Shown here one piece after another: positions 1 through 7,248 of a stretch of DNA of 8,126 nucleotides. Location: contig JBBKWB010000161.1 of assembly GCA_037968755.1 (NCBI GenBank), positions 1 through 8,126 on the forward strand, read 5' to 3'. The notes under the pieces are model-generated. The model was not told where the DNA came from. It saw only the letters and a program-made list of their open reading frames with translations, and searched no databases. The stretch is from Woeseia sp037968755. Its GTDB lineage: Bacteria; Pseudomonadota; Gammaproteobacteria; Steroidobacterales; Woeseiaceae. The stretch's first letter is position 1, and each line of letters begins with the position of its first letter. The position numbers were made by a program, and so were the translations under genes.

Positions 1-55
1 ATTATTACGCTAAACTCGATGCACAATTCAGCCGCCGCCCAGCGCGGAAATTGCA

Positions 56-67
56 GGGGAGAGGAAG
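56..67 (+). promoter_or_regulatory. Ribosome binding site of the M19 dipeptidase-like gene
   Basis: The purine-rich run GGGGAGAGGAAG lies directly before the ATG at 68. It offers a GGGGAG core about 6 bases from the start and an AGGA only 2 bases away. It supports the ATG at 68 as the true start, in agreement with the Tat signal that begins immediately after it. I see no convincing -35/-10 pair in the 55 bases upstream that the window contains. Confidence 0.6.
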
Positions 68-1129
68 ATGACGACACGACGTGAAGTGCTTGGCGCAATT
101 GCTGCTGCAGCCGCCAGTCCGCTCGCTGCAAACGCAGCCACAGCTGATCTTTATGAACGCTCGCTGATCATTGATGCCTTGTCGTTCGGTCGCGATTGGG
201 ACGAGGCCGAATTCAACGCTCTCAAGCAAGCGCGCTATTCCGGCATGGTTGAAAGCTTATCGCGCCGTGATCTGCAAACCGCCATCGATGAACTCGTGAC
301 CTGGCGGCATCGTGTTGCGGAGCACCCGGACAAGTTGCTACAGGCATTACGCGCAGCTGATTTCGAGCGCGCGCAGCGCGAGGGCAAGACGGCGGTCCTG
401 ATGAATTTCCAGGACGCAACGATGCTTGAGGGCGATATCGACAACATCGAGGCGCTGCATGCGCTCGGCATGCGTAGCTTTCAGCTTACCTACAACTTCC
501 GGAACCTGCTCGGCGATGGCTGCCTGGAGCGTACGAACGCAGGTCTGTCGGATTTCGGTGTTGCCGTCGTAGCAAGAATGAATGCGGTCGGCGTCATGGT
601 CGACCTGTCACATTGCGGGCGGCAAACCACCCTGGATGGCATCGCGTTCTCGAATGTGCCGGTCGCCATCACCCATACGATGTGTGCAGCGTTGCGCCCC
701 GACCATCCGCGAGCCAAGACAGATGCGCAGATGCGTGCCTGCGCGGATAAGGGCGGCGTAGTTGGTATTGCTGCACTGGGCTATTTCATCGGTGGCGATC
801 CGGGCGGCGAGACCACGATTGAGCATTACTGCGATCATATCGAGTACGCTGCGAATCTGATCGGCCATGAACACGTCGCTGTTTCTACTGACTATCCACC
901 GCAAGGAATTGAGCCCTGGGCAACGCGCGAGAACTGGTATCTGCCGCGACTGAAATCTTTCAAGCCCAGCTATGAAGTGCGCTGGCCGCCGTGGATCCCG
1001 GAGCTGGATACACCGGACCGCTTTCGCAATGTCGTGCGCATACTTGGCCGCCGCGGCTGGAGTGACGACCAACTGGAACAGCTACTGGGCCTGAACTGGC
1101 TGCGGCTGTTTCGCGAGACGATCGGTTAG
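68..1129 (+). CDS. Tat-exported peptidase M19 (membrane dipeptidase-like) protein
   Basis: This 353-residue protein belongs to the M19 (renal/membrane dipeptidase) family, whose members are TIM-barrel enzymes that usually cleave dipeptides with two zinc ions. It opens with a twin-arginine signal (TRREVL, R4-R5, then an Ala-rich stretch and a possible cleavage near ANA at 21-23), so export to the periplasm is likely. Family marks are QLTYN (139-143), GDGCLE (149-154), DLSH with H182, ITHT with H203, HPR (213-215), GGVVGI (229-234), STDYP with D275 and the C-terminal GLNWLRLF. The usual DGHND motif near the N-terminus reads DALSF (36-40), and the bridging Glu is Gln115, so three of five classical zinc ligands are absent. 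Either it is a divergent subgroup with altered metal use or it has lost dipeptidase activity. Family call firm; substrate unknown. Its stop overlaps that of the convergent ttcA. Confidence 0.88.
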   Translation: MTTRREVLGAIAAAAASPLAANAATADLYERSLIIDALSFGRDWDEAEFNALKQARYSGMVESLSRRDLQTAIDELVTWRHRVAEHPDKLLQALRAADFERAQREGKTAVLMNFQDATMLEGDIDNIEALHALGMRSFQLTYNFRNLLGDGCLERTNAGLSDFGVAVVARMNAVGVMVDLSHCGRQTTLDGIAFSNVPVAITHTMCAALRPDHPRAKTDAQMRACADKGGVVGIAALGYFIGGDPGGETTIEHYCDHIEYAANLIGHEHVAVSTDYPPQGIEPWATRENWYLPRLKSFKPSYEVRWPPWIPELDTPDRFRNVVRILGRRGWSDDQLEQLLGLNWLRLFRETIG

Positions 1130-1968
1130 CCTGCCGCGCTGATTGGCTGCGGATCAAAGGCGATATCAAGTTCCTCTAACTCATCCGCGCGATCGATCGT
1201 GAGTCCGGCGAAATCGTAAAGGTCAGTGTCGAGCATGTGACTGCGGGTCACGCGCTGCATGGACTTGAAAATACTGACGACGCGATTGGGGGCTTCACGC
1301 TCCCATTCCGCCAGCATGTGCTTGATCTGCACCCGTTGCAGGTTGGGCTGCGAGCCACACAAAGTGCAGGGAATGATCGGGTAGGCGCGGGCTTTCGCGA
1401 GGCGAGCAAGATCACGTTCGCGGCAGTATACGAGCGGCCGGATGACGATGTTCTGCTTGTCATCGCTGATCAGCTTTGGCGGCATGGTTTTCAATCGCGA
1501 GCCGAAAAACATGTTGAGGAACATTGTTTCCACGAGATCGTCCATGTGGTGACCGAGGGCAATCTTGTTGGCACCGATGTCGCGCGCGGTTTCGTACAAC
1601 GTACCGCGGCGCAAACGCGAGCATAGCGAGCACATGGTCTTGCCCTCGGGGATGCGTTCCTTGACGATGCGATACGTGTCTTTCTCAACAATGCGGTAGT
1701 CGACACCCAGCTCTTCAAGATATTGCGGCAGCACATGTTCGGGAAAGCCCGGCTGCTTCTGGTCGAGGTTCACGGCCACGAGTGAAAACGAAATCGGCGC
1801 GCTCCGCTGCAGTCCGAGTAGCATATCCAGCATGACGTAGGAGTCTTTGCCGCCGGACAGGCAGACCATGATCTTGTCGCCGTCACTGATCATGCCGTAG
1901 TCGGAGATGGCTTCGCCGGTTTTGCGGCGCAGGCGTTTTTGCAGTCGCTTCAGTTGTTCGGGTTTCAT
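1126..1968 (-). CDS. ttcA: tRNA 2-thiocytidine(32) synthetase TtcA
   Basis: TtcA is a cytoplasmic ATP-dependent enzyme that converts cytidine 32 of certain tRNAs to 2-thiocytidine, using a [4Fe-4S] cluster and persulfide sulfur. The 280-residue product shows the PP-loop SGGKDS (38-43), GHHMDD (139-144), the cysteine pair C113/C116 (CSLC) and a second pair C201/C204 in CTLCGSQPN. In characterised TtcA the cluster is held by the first pair plus one cysteine of the second. Length is a little below the E. coli protein (311 residues). I chose the ATG at 1966-1968 because MKPEQLKRLQ is where family homology begins; the frame stays open upstream to an ATG at 2170-2172, but that stretch has no family features and is spacer-like. 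No strong Shine-Dalgarno precedes the start, and an in-frame GTG lies three codons upstream. It is the one clear housekeeping gene here. Confidence 0.96.
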   Translation of the reverse strand: MKPEQLKRLQKRLRRKTGEAISDYGMISDGDKIMVCLSGGKDSYVMLDMLLGLQRSAPISFSLVAVNLDQKQPGFPEHVLPQYLEELGVDYRIVEKDTYRIVKERIPEGKTMCSLCSRLRRGTLYETARDIGANKIALGHHMDDLVETMFLNMFFGSRLKTMPPKLISDDKQNIVIRPLVYCRERDLARLAKARAYPIIPCTLCGSQPNLQRVQIKHMLAEWEREAPNRVVSIFKSMQRVTRSHMLDTDLYDFAGLTIDRADELEELDIAFDPQPISAAG

Positions 1969-1994
1969 GGCTATCACTGCACTATGGAGGCGGT

Positions 1995-2024
1995 CGCCAG
2001 TGTACCGGTTCCCGGTGGCAGGCG
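1995..2024 (-). other. Stem-loop in the probable ttcA leader
   Basis: A perfect five-pair stem, ACCGG and CCGGT around a TTC loop (2004-2016), is flanked by an outer four-pair stem CGCC (1995-1998) with GGCG (2021-2024), with a short imperfect joining region. It sits about 27 bases upstream of the ttcA start. If ttcA is transcribed from the spacer, the hairpin would form in its 5' leader. It has no U-tract on either strand, so it is not a typical terminator. It could be an RNA regulatory fold, an operator or chance in GC-rich DNA. Confidence 0.3.
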
Positions 2025-2034
2025 CGGCATGCTC

Positions 2035-2040
2035 ATTATG
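2035..2040 (-). promoter_or_regulatory. ttcA: Possible -10 element for ttcA
   Basis: Read on the minus strand, the hexamer CATAAT differs from the sigma-70 consensus TATAAT by one base. It lies in the 154-base spacer between divergent ttcA and the transporter, about 67 bases before the ttcA start. No convincing -35 hexamer is found at 16-18 bases, so this is only a candidate. Transcription from here would place the stem-loop at 1995-2024 inside the leader. Confidence 0.2.
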
Positions 2041-2108
2041 AAATCCAGCCCATTTGCGGCGGGCTTTCTGGCAGCATAGGCGCACGGTACGCAGCTGCTG
2101 CGTTCGCC

Positions 2109-2120
2109 AGGATGGGGGAG
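2109..2120 (+). promoter_or_regulatory. Ribosome binding site deciding the MFS transporter start
   Basis: The run AGGATGGGGGAG ends two bases before the ATG at 2123. This purine-rich site favours 2123 over the upstream in-frame ATG at 2054, which has no such site and would add 23 polar, basic residues not expected ahead of the first membrane helix. No clear promoter for this gene could be assigned in the spacer. Confidence 0.55.
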
Positions 2121-2122
2121 AT

Positions 2123-3433
2123 ATGCAGGGACTTGAAAAGGTCGAACGCGATAGCGGTGTGCGCTGGCGCATATTGGTCCTTATCGTTGCTGCGAGCTTT
2201 GTTGCCTATTTGCTGCGGTCCAACATGTCGGTTGTCGGTGAAAGCCTGATCGACGATCTCGGACTGACTGAACAGCAACTCGGCCTGATCTTCTCCGCAT
2301 TTGCGGCAGGTTATGCGCTCTTCCAGATTCCGGGCGGCATCTTCGGCGATCGCTTCGGCGCGCGCCGGGTACTGGCGATTGCGGCGTTGTGTTGGGGCGG
2401 CCTGACCGTGCTGACAGCGATCGTGCCCGGGGCCACCGTACTCGGTACGGGTGCCATTCTCGCCGCGCTCGTCGTGCTGAGGTTCCTCGTTGGCGTCACT
2501 CAGGCGCCGCTGTATCCCGTCACCGGCTGCGGAACGGTATCCAACTGGTTTCCGGTGGGCGGCTGGGGTTTACCCAACGGGCTTTCCAGTACCGGCCTGA
2601 CGCTCGGCGCTGCGGCAACGGCACCGCTGATGGTGTGGTTAATTGAGATCGCGGGCTGGCGCGGCGCCTTGCTGATTACGGCGCCGGCCGGAATCGTACT
2701 CGCCGCCGTCTGGTGGTGGTACGTCCGCGACTACCCCAAAGATCACCCCGCGGTTAATCGCCGGGAACAGCATTTGATCGATGCTGGCCGGCCGCCACCC
2801 AGCCAGAAGGCGGCCTCGTCCGCGTGGCGTAAAGCGCTAGCCAATCCGGATGTGCTGATGCTGACCGTCAGCTACTTTTGCATGAACTATGTGTTCTACC
2901 TGTTCTTCAACTGGTTCTTTTATTACCTCGTGCAGGTGCGTGAGTTTTCCGCACAGGACGCCGGAATACTGACCTCGGCACAGTGGATTCTCGGTGCGAT
3001 TGGCGCGACTGCCGGCGGCTTTGCCTGCGATCGGCTGAGCAAGCGTTTCGGCCTGCGCTGGGGGCCGCGCTGGATAGCGATTCCGAGCCTGTTGTTGTGT
3101 GCGGTACTGCTGTATCTCGGCGCCAATGCCAGCACGGTCACGATGACGGTGACTTTGTTGTGCATCTCTTTCGGCTGCACGCAGTTGAGCGAAGCGGCGT
3201 TTTGGGCTACGACCATTGCGGTATCCGGCCGTCACTGCTCATCTGCAGGCGGCGTGCTGAACACGGGGGGCAATTGCGCGGGTTTTGCGGGTGGTTTGAT
3301 GGTGCCGTTCGTGGCTTATCACTTTGGCTGGACGATGGCCGTATCAACGGGTTCGCTGTTTGCGTTACTGGCTGCCTTGTTGTGGTGTTTCATTCGCGGT
3401 GATCGCAACACGGGAGACGGCGATGCCTGGTAG
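2123..3433 (+). CDS. MFS transporter, anion:cation symporter-like
   Basis: This 436-residue protein has the length and hydrophobic pattern of a 12-helix major facilitator superfamily transporter, with the first helix near residues 16-36 and the last near 411-433. Marks of the family are the TM1 arginine R32 (LLRSNMSVVG), motif A GDRFGARRV (75-83), R120 in VVLRFLVG, NWFP (141-144) and a second, motif-A-like DRLSKRFG (313-320) in the C-terminal half. The overall pattern resembles the anion:cation symporter group (glucarate, hexuronate and other organic acids), which import with protons or sodium. However, the charged residues usually following WFP (an RERG-like stretch) are replaced by VGGWG, so the substrate may differ. 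The gene overlaps the lipoprotein hydrolase downstream by 11 bases, which argues for an operon and linked roles. Family call is secure; substrate is unknown. Confidence 0.9.
   Translation: MQGLEKVERDSGVRWRILVLIVAASFVAYLLRSNMSVVGESLIDDLGLTEQQLGLIFSAFAAGYALFQIPGGIFGDRFGARRVLAIAALCWGGLTVLTAIVPGATVLGTGAILAALVVLRFLVGVTQAPLYPVTGCGTVSNWFPVGGWGLPNGLSSTGLTLGAAATAPLMVWLIEIAGWRGALLITAPAGIVLAAVWWWYVRDYPKDHPAVNRREQHLIDAGRPPPSQKAASSAWRKALANPDVLMLTVSYFCMNYVFYLFFNWFFYYLVQVREFSAQDAGILTSAQWILGAIGATAGGFACDRLSKRFGLRWGPRWIAIPSLLLCAVLLYLGANASTVTMTVTLLCISFGCTQLSEAAFWATTIAVSGRHCSSAGGVLNTGGNCAGFAGGLMVPFVAYHFGWTMAVSTGSLFALLAALLWCFIRGDRNTGDGDAW
3412..3420 (+). promoter_or_regulatory. Ribosome binding site of the CocE-like lipoprotein, inside the transporter gene
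   Basis: GGGAGACGG lies within the last codons of the transporter, with GGGAG six bases before the ATG at 3423. It supports 3423 over the upstream in-frame ATG at 3324. The choice is reinforced by the lipoprotein signal that begins exactly at 3423. The arrangement allows translational coupling of the two genes. Confidence 0.6.
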
Positions 3434-5492
3434 CTACAAACGACTGACGTGTTTTTTAATGCTGGCATGCGTGTTGTTGACTGCTTGCAGCACACCCGAC
3501 GACGCTGCACATCGCATCAATCAGATTGCTATGCCGGATGGCGTGCACCTGGCTGCTGACCTGTACTTGCCGAAGAACAGCGAAGGTCCGTACCCGGTGC
3601 TGCTGGAATACCTGCCGTATCGTCGCGTGGAATCGCGTGCGCGCAACCTACGCTTGTACTCGTATTTTCTTGAGCGCGGTTACGCCGTGGCGCGGGTCGA
3701 TATTCGCGGTACCGGTAACAGCGAAGGCCGCTTGATTCCCTACGAGTACTCGAAGCAAGAGCTGGATGATGGCGAGGCCGTCATCGACTGGTTGTCCAAA
3801 CAGACGTGGTCAAGTGGCGATGTTGCGATATTCGGTATTTCTTGGGGTGGCTTCAATGCGATCCAGCTTGCGGGGCGCAATCCGCCCGCACTGAAAGCTT
3901 TTATCGCGGTGGACGCAACGGAAGACCTGTACCAGGAAGACGTGCACTACATTGACGGCATTCTGCACGTCGATTCCTGGCTGATGAGCCAGGAAGTGGA
4001 TAACGCGCGGCCGGGTGCACCGGATTTCGTGATCGACGACGACTATTTTCGTAATCGCTTTGATACCGAACCGTGGACCTTGAGTTATCTCAGGCACCAG
4101 CGCTTCGACAAATTCTGGAATCGCGAGTCGCTTGCCAACCTGTATCAGCGGATCAAAATTCCAAGTCTGCACATCGGCGGCTGGTACGACGGTTATCGCA
4201 ACAGCGTGCCGCGCATGCTGGAAAACCTGCAGGCACCGGCGAAAGGCATAGTCGGGCCGTGGACGCATGCTTTTCCGCACGAGCCGTGGCCGAACCCGGG
4301 CATGGAATGGCGCGACGAAGCCGTACAGTTTCTTGATTACTGGTTGCGGGGTGTAGACAACGCTTATCCCGAGAAACCGGCGTTGTCGGTGTACATGCGC
4401 GACTGGCATGCACCGCTTCCGGCGCTGGACTACATCAAAGGACAATGGCGGCAAGAGGCGACCTGGCCGCCTGAGCGTGCCGAGACTTTGAGTCTGTACA
4501 CGCAGGCCGATCACACACTAAGCAGGACAGAACAACACCCCGAGTCTGACGAGACAACGTTGCATGCATTGCCTTACAAGCCGTCATCCGGAATTGAGGC
4601 GGGCGGGCCGGTCATGTGGTGGGGCGACATAGCGCCCGACCAACGACCGACCGATGAGCAAAGTCTCGTTTATGACAGCGTGCCACTATTGGCACCGCTT
4701 GAGATTCTGGGCCGGCCGATGGCGCGGCTACAGGTCGCATCCAGTGCACCGCAGGCGAACTGGTTTGTGCGCTTGTCCGATGTTGCACCGGATGGGCAGG
4801 TGACCCTGATCACCGGTGCAGGATTCAATGGCACGCATCGTAAATCGGCGAGTGAGCCTTCGTTGCTTCCGGCGAATGAGTTCTTTCCGCTGGATGTTGA
4901 ATTGCACTTTACGTCCTGGGTATTTGCCGAAGGGCACCGCGTGCGCATTTCCATAGGCAACGCCCAGTGGCCGATGTTCTGGCCCACGCCGTTTCCGATG
5001 GCCACGCAGTTACAGGTTGGAGGATCGCAGGGCGCGCGCATCGAATTGCCGCTTGCTGCTGGCGCATCGGAACCTGCCCCGGCATTCCTTCCGCCGGCTG
5101 ACAGTCCGGAATTAGTGGGCTATCGCACGCTCGATAGCGGTAACGCTTCCGGCTATGGGGAGGTCTCGGCTATCAAGCGTGATCCCGAAACGGGCGAGGC
5201 GCTGGTCACTTTGGAGAACAGCAGCACGTACCAGTATCCGTGGGGCACTGAAACCTGGAATGAGGCTATCGAACATCGCACCTCGGATGAGCATCCGGAG
5301 AATACGTCAGTTCAGGGTCGGCACAGCATCGAAACCGTACTTGAAGACCGCACCCTGCTCTGGGAAGGTGAGCTCTCGATTCGCAGCGATCGTGAAAACC
5401 TGTACTACGATTTCACACGTCGCCTTAGCGAAGATGGCAAAGTGCTGCGCGAGAAAAACTGGAAAGAAACGATTCCCCGCGATTTTCAATAA
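3423..5492 (+). CDS. CocE/NonD family (S15-like) hydrolase, lipoprotein
   Basis: This 689-residue serine hydrolase resembles the X-Pro dipeptidyl-peptidase/cocaine esterase family, which cleaves ester or amide bonds. A lipoprotein signal is clear: K6-R7, a hydrophobic core, and lipobox LTAC with Cys22; Ser at +2 fits outer-membrane sorting. The alpha/beta-hydrolase domain covers about 27-345, with DIRGTGNS (93-100), the nucleophile motif GISWGG (Ser140), the acid in GGWYDG (Asp256) and the His in GPWTH (His282), so the triad is complete. A helical cap probably lies between Ser140 and Asp256. A PepX_C-type beta domain follows at about 415-545 (FAEGHRVRISI near its end). The last 120 or so residues form a further region ending in IPRDF, which I recall from long members of this family. 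The start overlaps the transporter stop by 11 bases. Substrate cannot be predicted. Confidence 0.92.
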   Translation: MPGSYKRLTCFLMLACVLLTACSTPDDAAHRINQIAMPDGVHLAADLYLPKNSEGPYPVLLEYLPYRRVESRARNLRLYSYFLERGYAVARVDIRGTGNSEGRLIPYEYSKQELDDGEAVIDWLSKQTWSSGDVAIFGISWGGFNAIQLAGRNPPALKAFIAVDATEDLYQEDVHYIDGILHVDSWLMSQEVDNARPGAPDFVIDDDYFRNRFDTEPWTLSYLRHQRFDKFWNRESLANLYQRIKIPSLHIGGWYDGYRNSVPRMLENLQAPAKGIVGPWTHAFPHEPWPNPGMEWRDEAVQFLDYWLRGVDNAYPEKPALSVYMRDWHAPLPALDYIKGQWRQEATWPPERAETLSLYTQADHTLSRTEQHPESDETTLHALPYKPSSGIEAGGPVMWWGDIAPDQRPTDEQSLVYDSVPLLAPLEILGRPMARLQVASSAPQANWFVRLSDVAPDGQVTLITGAGFNGTHRKSASEPSLLPANEFFPLDVELHFTSWVFAEGHRVRISIGNAQWPMFWPTPFPMATQLQVGGSQGARIELPLAAGASEPAPAFLPPADSPELVGYRTLDSGNASGYGEVSAIKRDPETGEALVTLENSSTYQYPWGTETWNEAIEHRTSDEHPENTSVQGRHSIETVLEDRTLLWEGELSIRSDRENLYYDFTRRLSEDGKVLREKNWKETIPRDFQ

Positions 5493-5533
5493 TCCCTGCA
5501 GGTTGCCGTATTTAACGCCAGTTTGCACAGGGA
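5493..5533. terminator. Weak inverted repeat between convergent genes
   Basis: TCCCTG (5493-5498), right after the hydrolase stop codon, is complementary to CAGGGA (5528-5533), with a 29-base loop. It is the only symmetrical element in the 57 bases separating the convergent hydrolase and FAD oxidoreductase genes. The stem is short, the loop long and there is no U-tract, so it is a poor intrinsic terminator; the region may rely on Rho or on a structure I cannot evaluate by eye. Confidence 0.2.
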
Positions 5534-5549
5534 CTCACGTCATCACTGT

Positions 5550-7154
5550 CTAGCGATCCGCGAGAATGCGCTTTGCCGCGTTGTAGCCCGGTGCGCCGGT
5601 GACGCCGCCGCCCGGATGGGTGCCGGCGCCGCAGAGATACAGGCCGCTTATCGGTGTGCGGTATTGTGCCCAGCCCGGGACAGGACGCATGAACGACAAC
5701 TGGTTAAGGCTGATGTCGCCGTGGAAAATGTTGCCCTCGGTGATACCAAAGGTTTGTTCGAGGTCCAGTGGTGTATAGACACGACGGGCAATCACCGTTT
5801 TCGAGAAACCGGGTGCGTATCTCTCAATGATGTCGGTGACGCGTTGTCCCAAAGTCTCGCGCTGCTCGTCCCAGTTACTGTCGGCGAGTTTGTAAGGCAG
5901 GTATTGCACGAAGCAGGTCAGCACGTGACGGCCGTCCGTTGTGAGCGTGTCATCGACGTTGGAGGCGAGCACGCAATCGACCCAAAGCGAGTTGGTCAAG
6001 CGACCATGCAAGGCATCGTGATAGGAATCTTCAGCTTCAAGAAGTGACGGTGGCAAGGTGAACAGCGAGCGTTCCACGGGCGAGTGCGTCGTCGGCATGC
6101 CTGTAACTCGCGGCTCGTCGCCGAGGACAAAATTAACTTTGCCGCAGGGTCCGTTCATCTTGATTGCGGCAACTTCACGCAAGAAATCGGCTGGCAGGCT
6201 GCTCGAGTCACACAATGTGAGGAATGTGCGCTTCGGGTCAGCGTTCGATATCACGAGCGGCGCATCAATAACCTGGCCATCTGCAAGCGTTACGCCCGTT
6301 GCTTTGGACGCGGTTTCATTGATGCTGCTGACTTCTGTATCGCAACATATTTCCACGCCGCGATCGCGGCAGGCCTGCGCCATGGCCTGGGTTATGGCGC
6401 CCATGCCGCCGATGACGTGACCCGCGAAACCCTGGCGCTGTTTCTCGCCACCCGAGAGCAGGTGAAAGAGCAGACCCATTGCCGTTCCTGGCTGATACGG
6501 ACCGCCGTGTTTGCCGTACAGGCTGTTCGACAGAATCAGCCGTTTGACCGCATCGGACTTGAAGCGCTCGTCGAGCAGATCGCCAAGCGACAAGGTCATG
6601 AAGCGCATGAGTCCGGCTACCTCGCGACCACCGATACCTTTGAACGGAATCGCTGTGCGCCACAGTTCTGCGAGTCGGCCTAGGCCACGCCGATCCGGGT
6701 CCGGCGGCGGATTCAGGAAGAACGGCTGTAAATAAAGCGCGAGTTGTCGCAGCTCATCATCGAGCGCGAAAAACGCATCGACATCCGCGGGCGCAATATC
6801 TTTGAGATGCGTGGCAAGACGTGCACGATCGGACCACCAGGAGATGACCCGGCCGTCCGGCAGCGCGGCCTGCACGCCCGGCTCACACGCGACCATGCGC
6901 AGGCCGTAGTCAGCGAGACGCAGATCGCGAATAACTTCCGGACGCAGCATGCTGGCGATATACGATGCTGTGGAAACCCGGCAACCGGGGGCCAGTTCGC
7001 GATCGATTTCCTCGGTCACGGCGCAGCCGCCAACGACCGGGCGACGTTCGAGTACCAATGTGCGCAGGCCAGCTGCCGCGAGGTACGCAGCGGTAGTCAG
7101 TCCGTTGTGCCCCGCACCTATAACGATGGCATCGTATTGTTTGTTCGCAGGCAT
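5550..7154 (-). CDS. FAD-dependent oxidoreductase, PYROXD2/phytoene desaturase-like
   Basis: The 534-residue product is a flavoprotein of the amine oxidase/carotenoid desaturase superfamily, closest in pattern to PYROXD2-like proteins. The N-terminal dinucleotide-binding fold is plain: VIGAGHNG (11-18), the acidic ribose-binding residue E36 in VLERR, and VGGCAVTEE (41-49). The C-terminal FAD motif is also intact, LYLCGAGTHPGGGVTGAPG (505-523). Length fits bacterial members. No signal peptide or membrane helix is evident, so it is probably cytoplasmic. I chose the ATG at 7152-7154 because the nucleotide-binding fold starts within ten residues; the frame is open upstream to 7361 but that extension overlaps the divergent oxygenase gene and has no family features. 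Only a weak ribosome site precedes it. It faces the CocE-like gene tail-to-tail and shares a 94-base upstream spacer with the oxygenase. Bacterial members mostly lack assigned substrates, so none is proposed. Confidence 0.92.
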   Translation of the reverse strand: MPANKQYDAIVIGAGHNGLTTAAYLAAAGLRTLVLERRPVVGGCAVTEEIDRELAPGCRVSTASYIASMLRPEVIRDLRLADYGLRMVACEPGVQAALPDGRVISWWSDRARLATHLKDIAPADVDAFFALDDELRQLALYLQPFFLNPPPDPDRRGLGRLAELWRTAIPFKGIGGREVAGLMRFMTLSLGDLLDERFKSDAVKRLILSNSLYGKHGGPYQPGTAMGLLFHLLSGGEKQRQGFAGHVIGGMGAITQAMAQACRDRGVEICCDTEVSSINETASKATGVTLADGQVIDAPLVISNADPKRTFLTLCDSSSLPADFLREVAAIKMNGPCGKVNFVLGDEPRVTGMPTTHSPVERSLFTLPPSLLEAEDSYHDALHGRLTNSLWVDCVLASNVDDTLTTDGRHVLTCFVQYLPYKLADSNWDEQRETLGQRVTDIIERYAPGFSKTVIARRVYTPLDLEQTFGITEGNIFHGDISLNQLSFMRPVPGWAQYRTPISGLYLCGAGTHPGGGVTGAPGYNAAKRILADR

Positions 7155-7248
7155 CTTGTTATCCAGATCGGTGCTTCGCCCCGTAGCGTAATCGCTTATG
7201 CGGTCGGCCCGATTGTTGTACCACGATATGGAATAAAGCCGAACTGGT
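7155..7248. promoter_or_regulatory. Divergent intergenic spacer, FAD oxidoreductase / Rieske oxygenase
   Basis: These 94 bases separate the two divergent starts and must hold promoter signals for at least one of them unless the genes are read from elsewhere. I found no convincing sigma-70 pair on either strand. A short inverted repeat AGCG-TAAT-CGCT (7172-7183) and the near-palindrome TCGGCCCGA are the only symmetrical elements; both are too short to call operators. If the oxygenase starts at 7312 instead of 7249 the spacer is 157 bases. Confidence 0.3.

Noticed and set aside
1..67. Possible promoter upstream of the M19 gene
   Set aside because: TAAACT (11-16) is a loose -10 resemblance, but no -35 can be seen because the window begins too close; not called.
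608..1072. 154-codon minus-strand frame
   Set aside because: Antisense to the M19 gene across its conserved histidine region; considered a shadow.
1237..1626. 129-codon plus-strand frame
   Set aside because: Antisense to ttcA across its cysteine and PP-loop-proximal regions; no recognisable protein and no ribosome site.
1969..2172. N-terminal extension of ttcA to the ATG at 2172
   Set aside because: The added 68 residues have no resemblance to TtcA, overlap the start of the divergent transporter gene and span spacer-like sequence.
3810..4514. Long 234-codon open frame on the minus strand
   Set aside because: It lies wholly inside the CocE-like gene, which has catalytic motifs in the plus frame. 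The translation shows no recognisable domain; it is a codon-bias shadow.
5523..6683. Two plus-strand open frames of 174 and 199 codons (5523-6047 and 6084-6683)
   Set aside because: Both are antisense to the FAD oxidoreductase, whose N- and C-terminal FAD motifs are intact, and their translations carry no family motifs.
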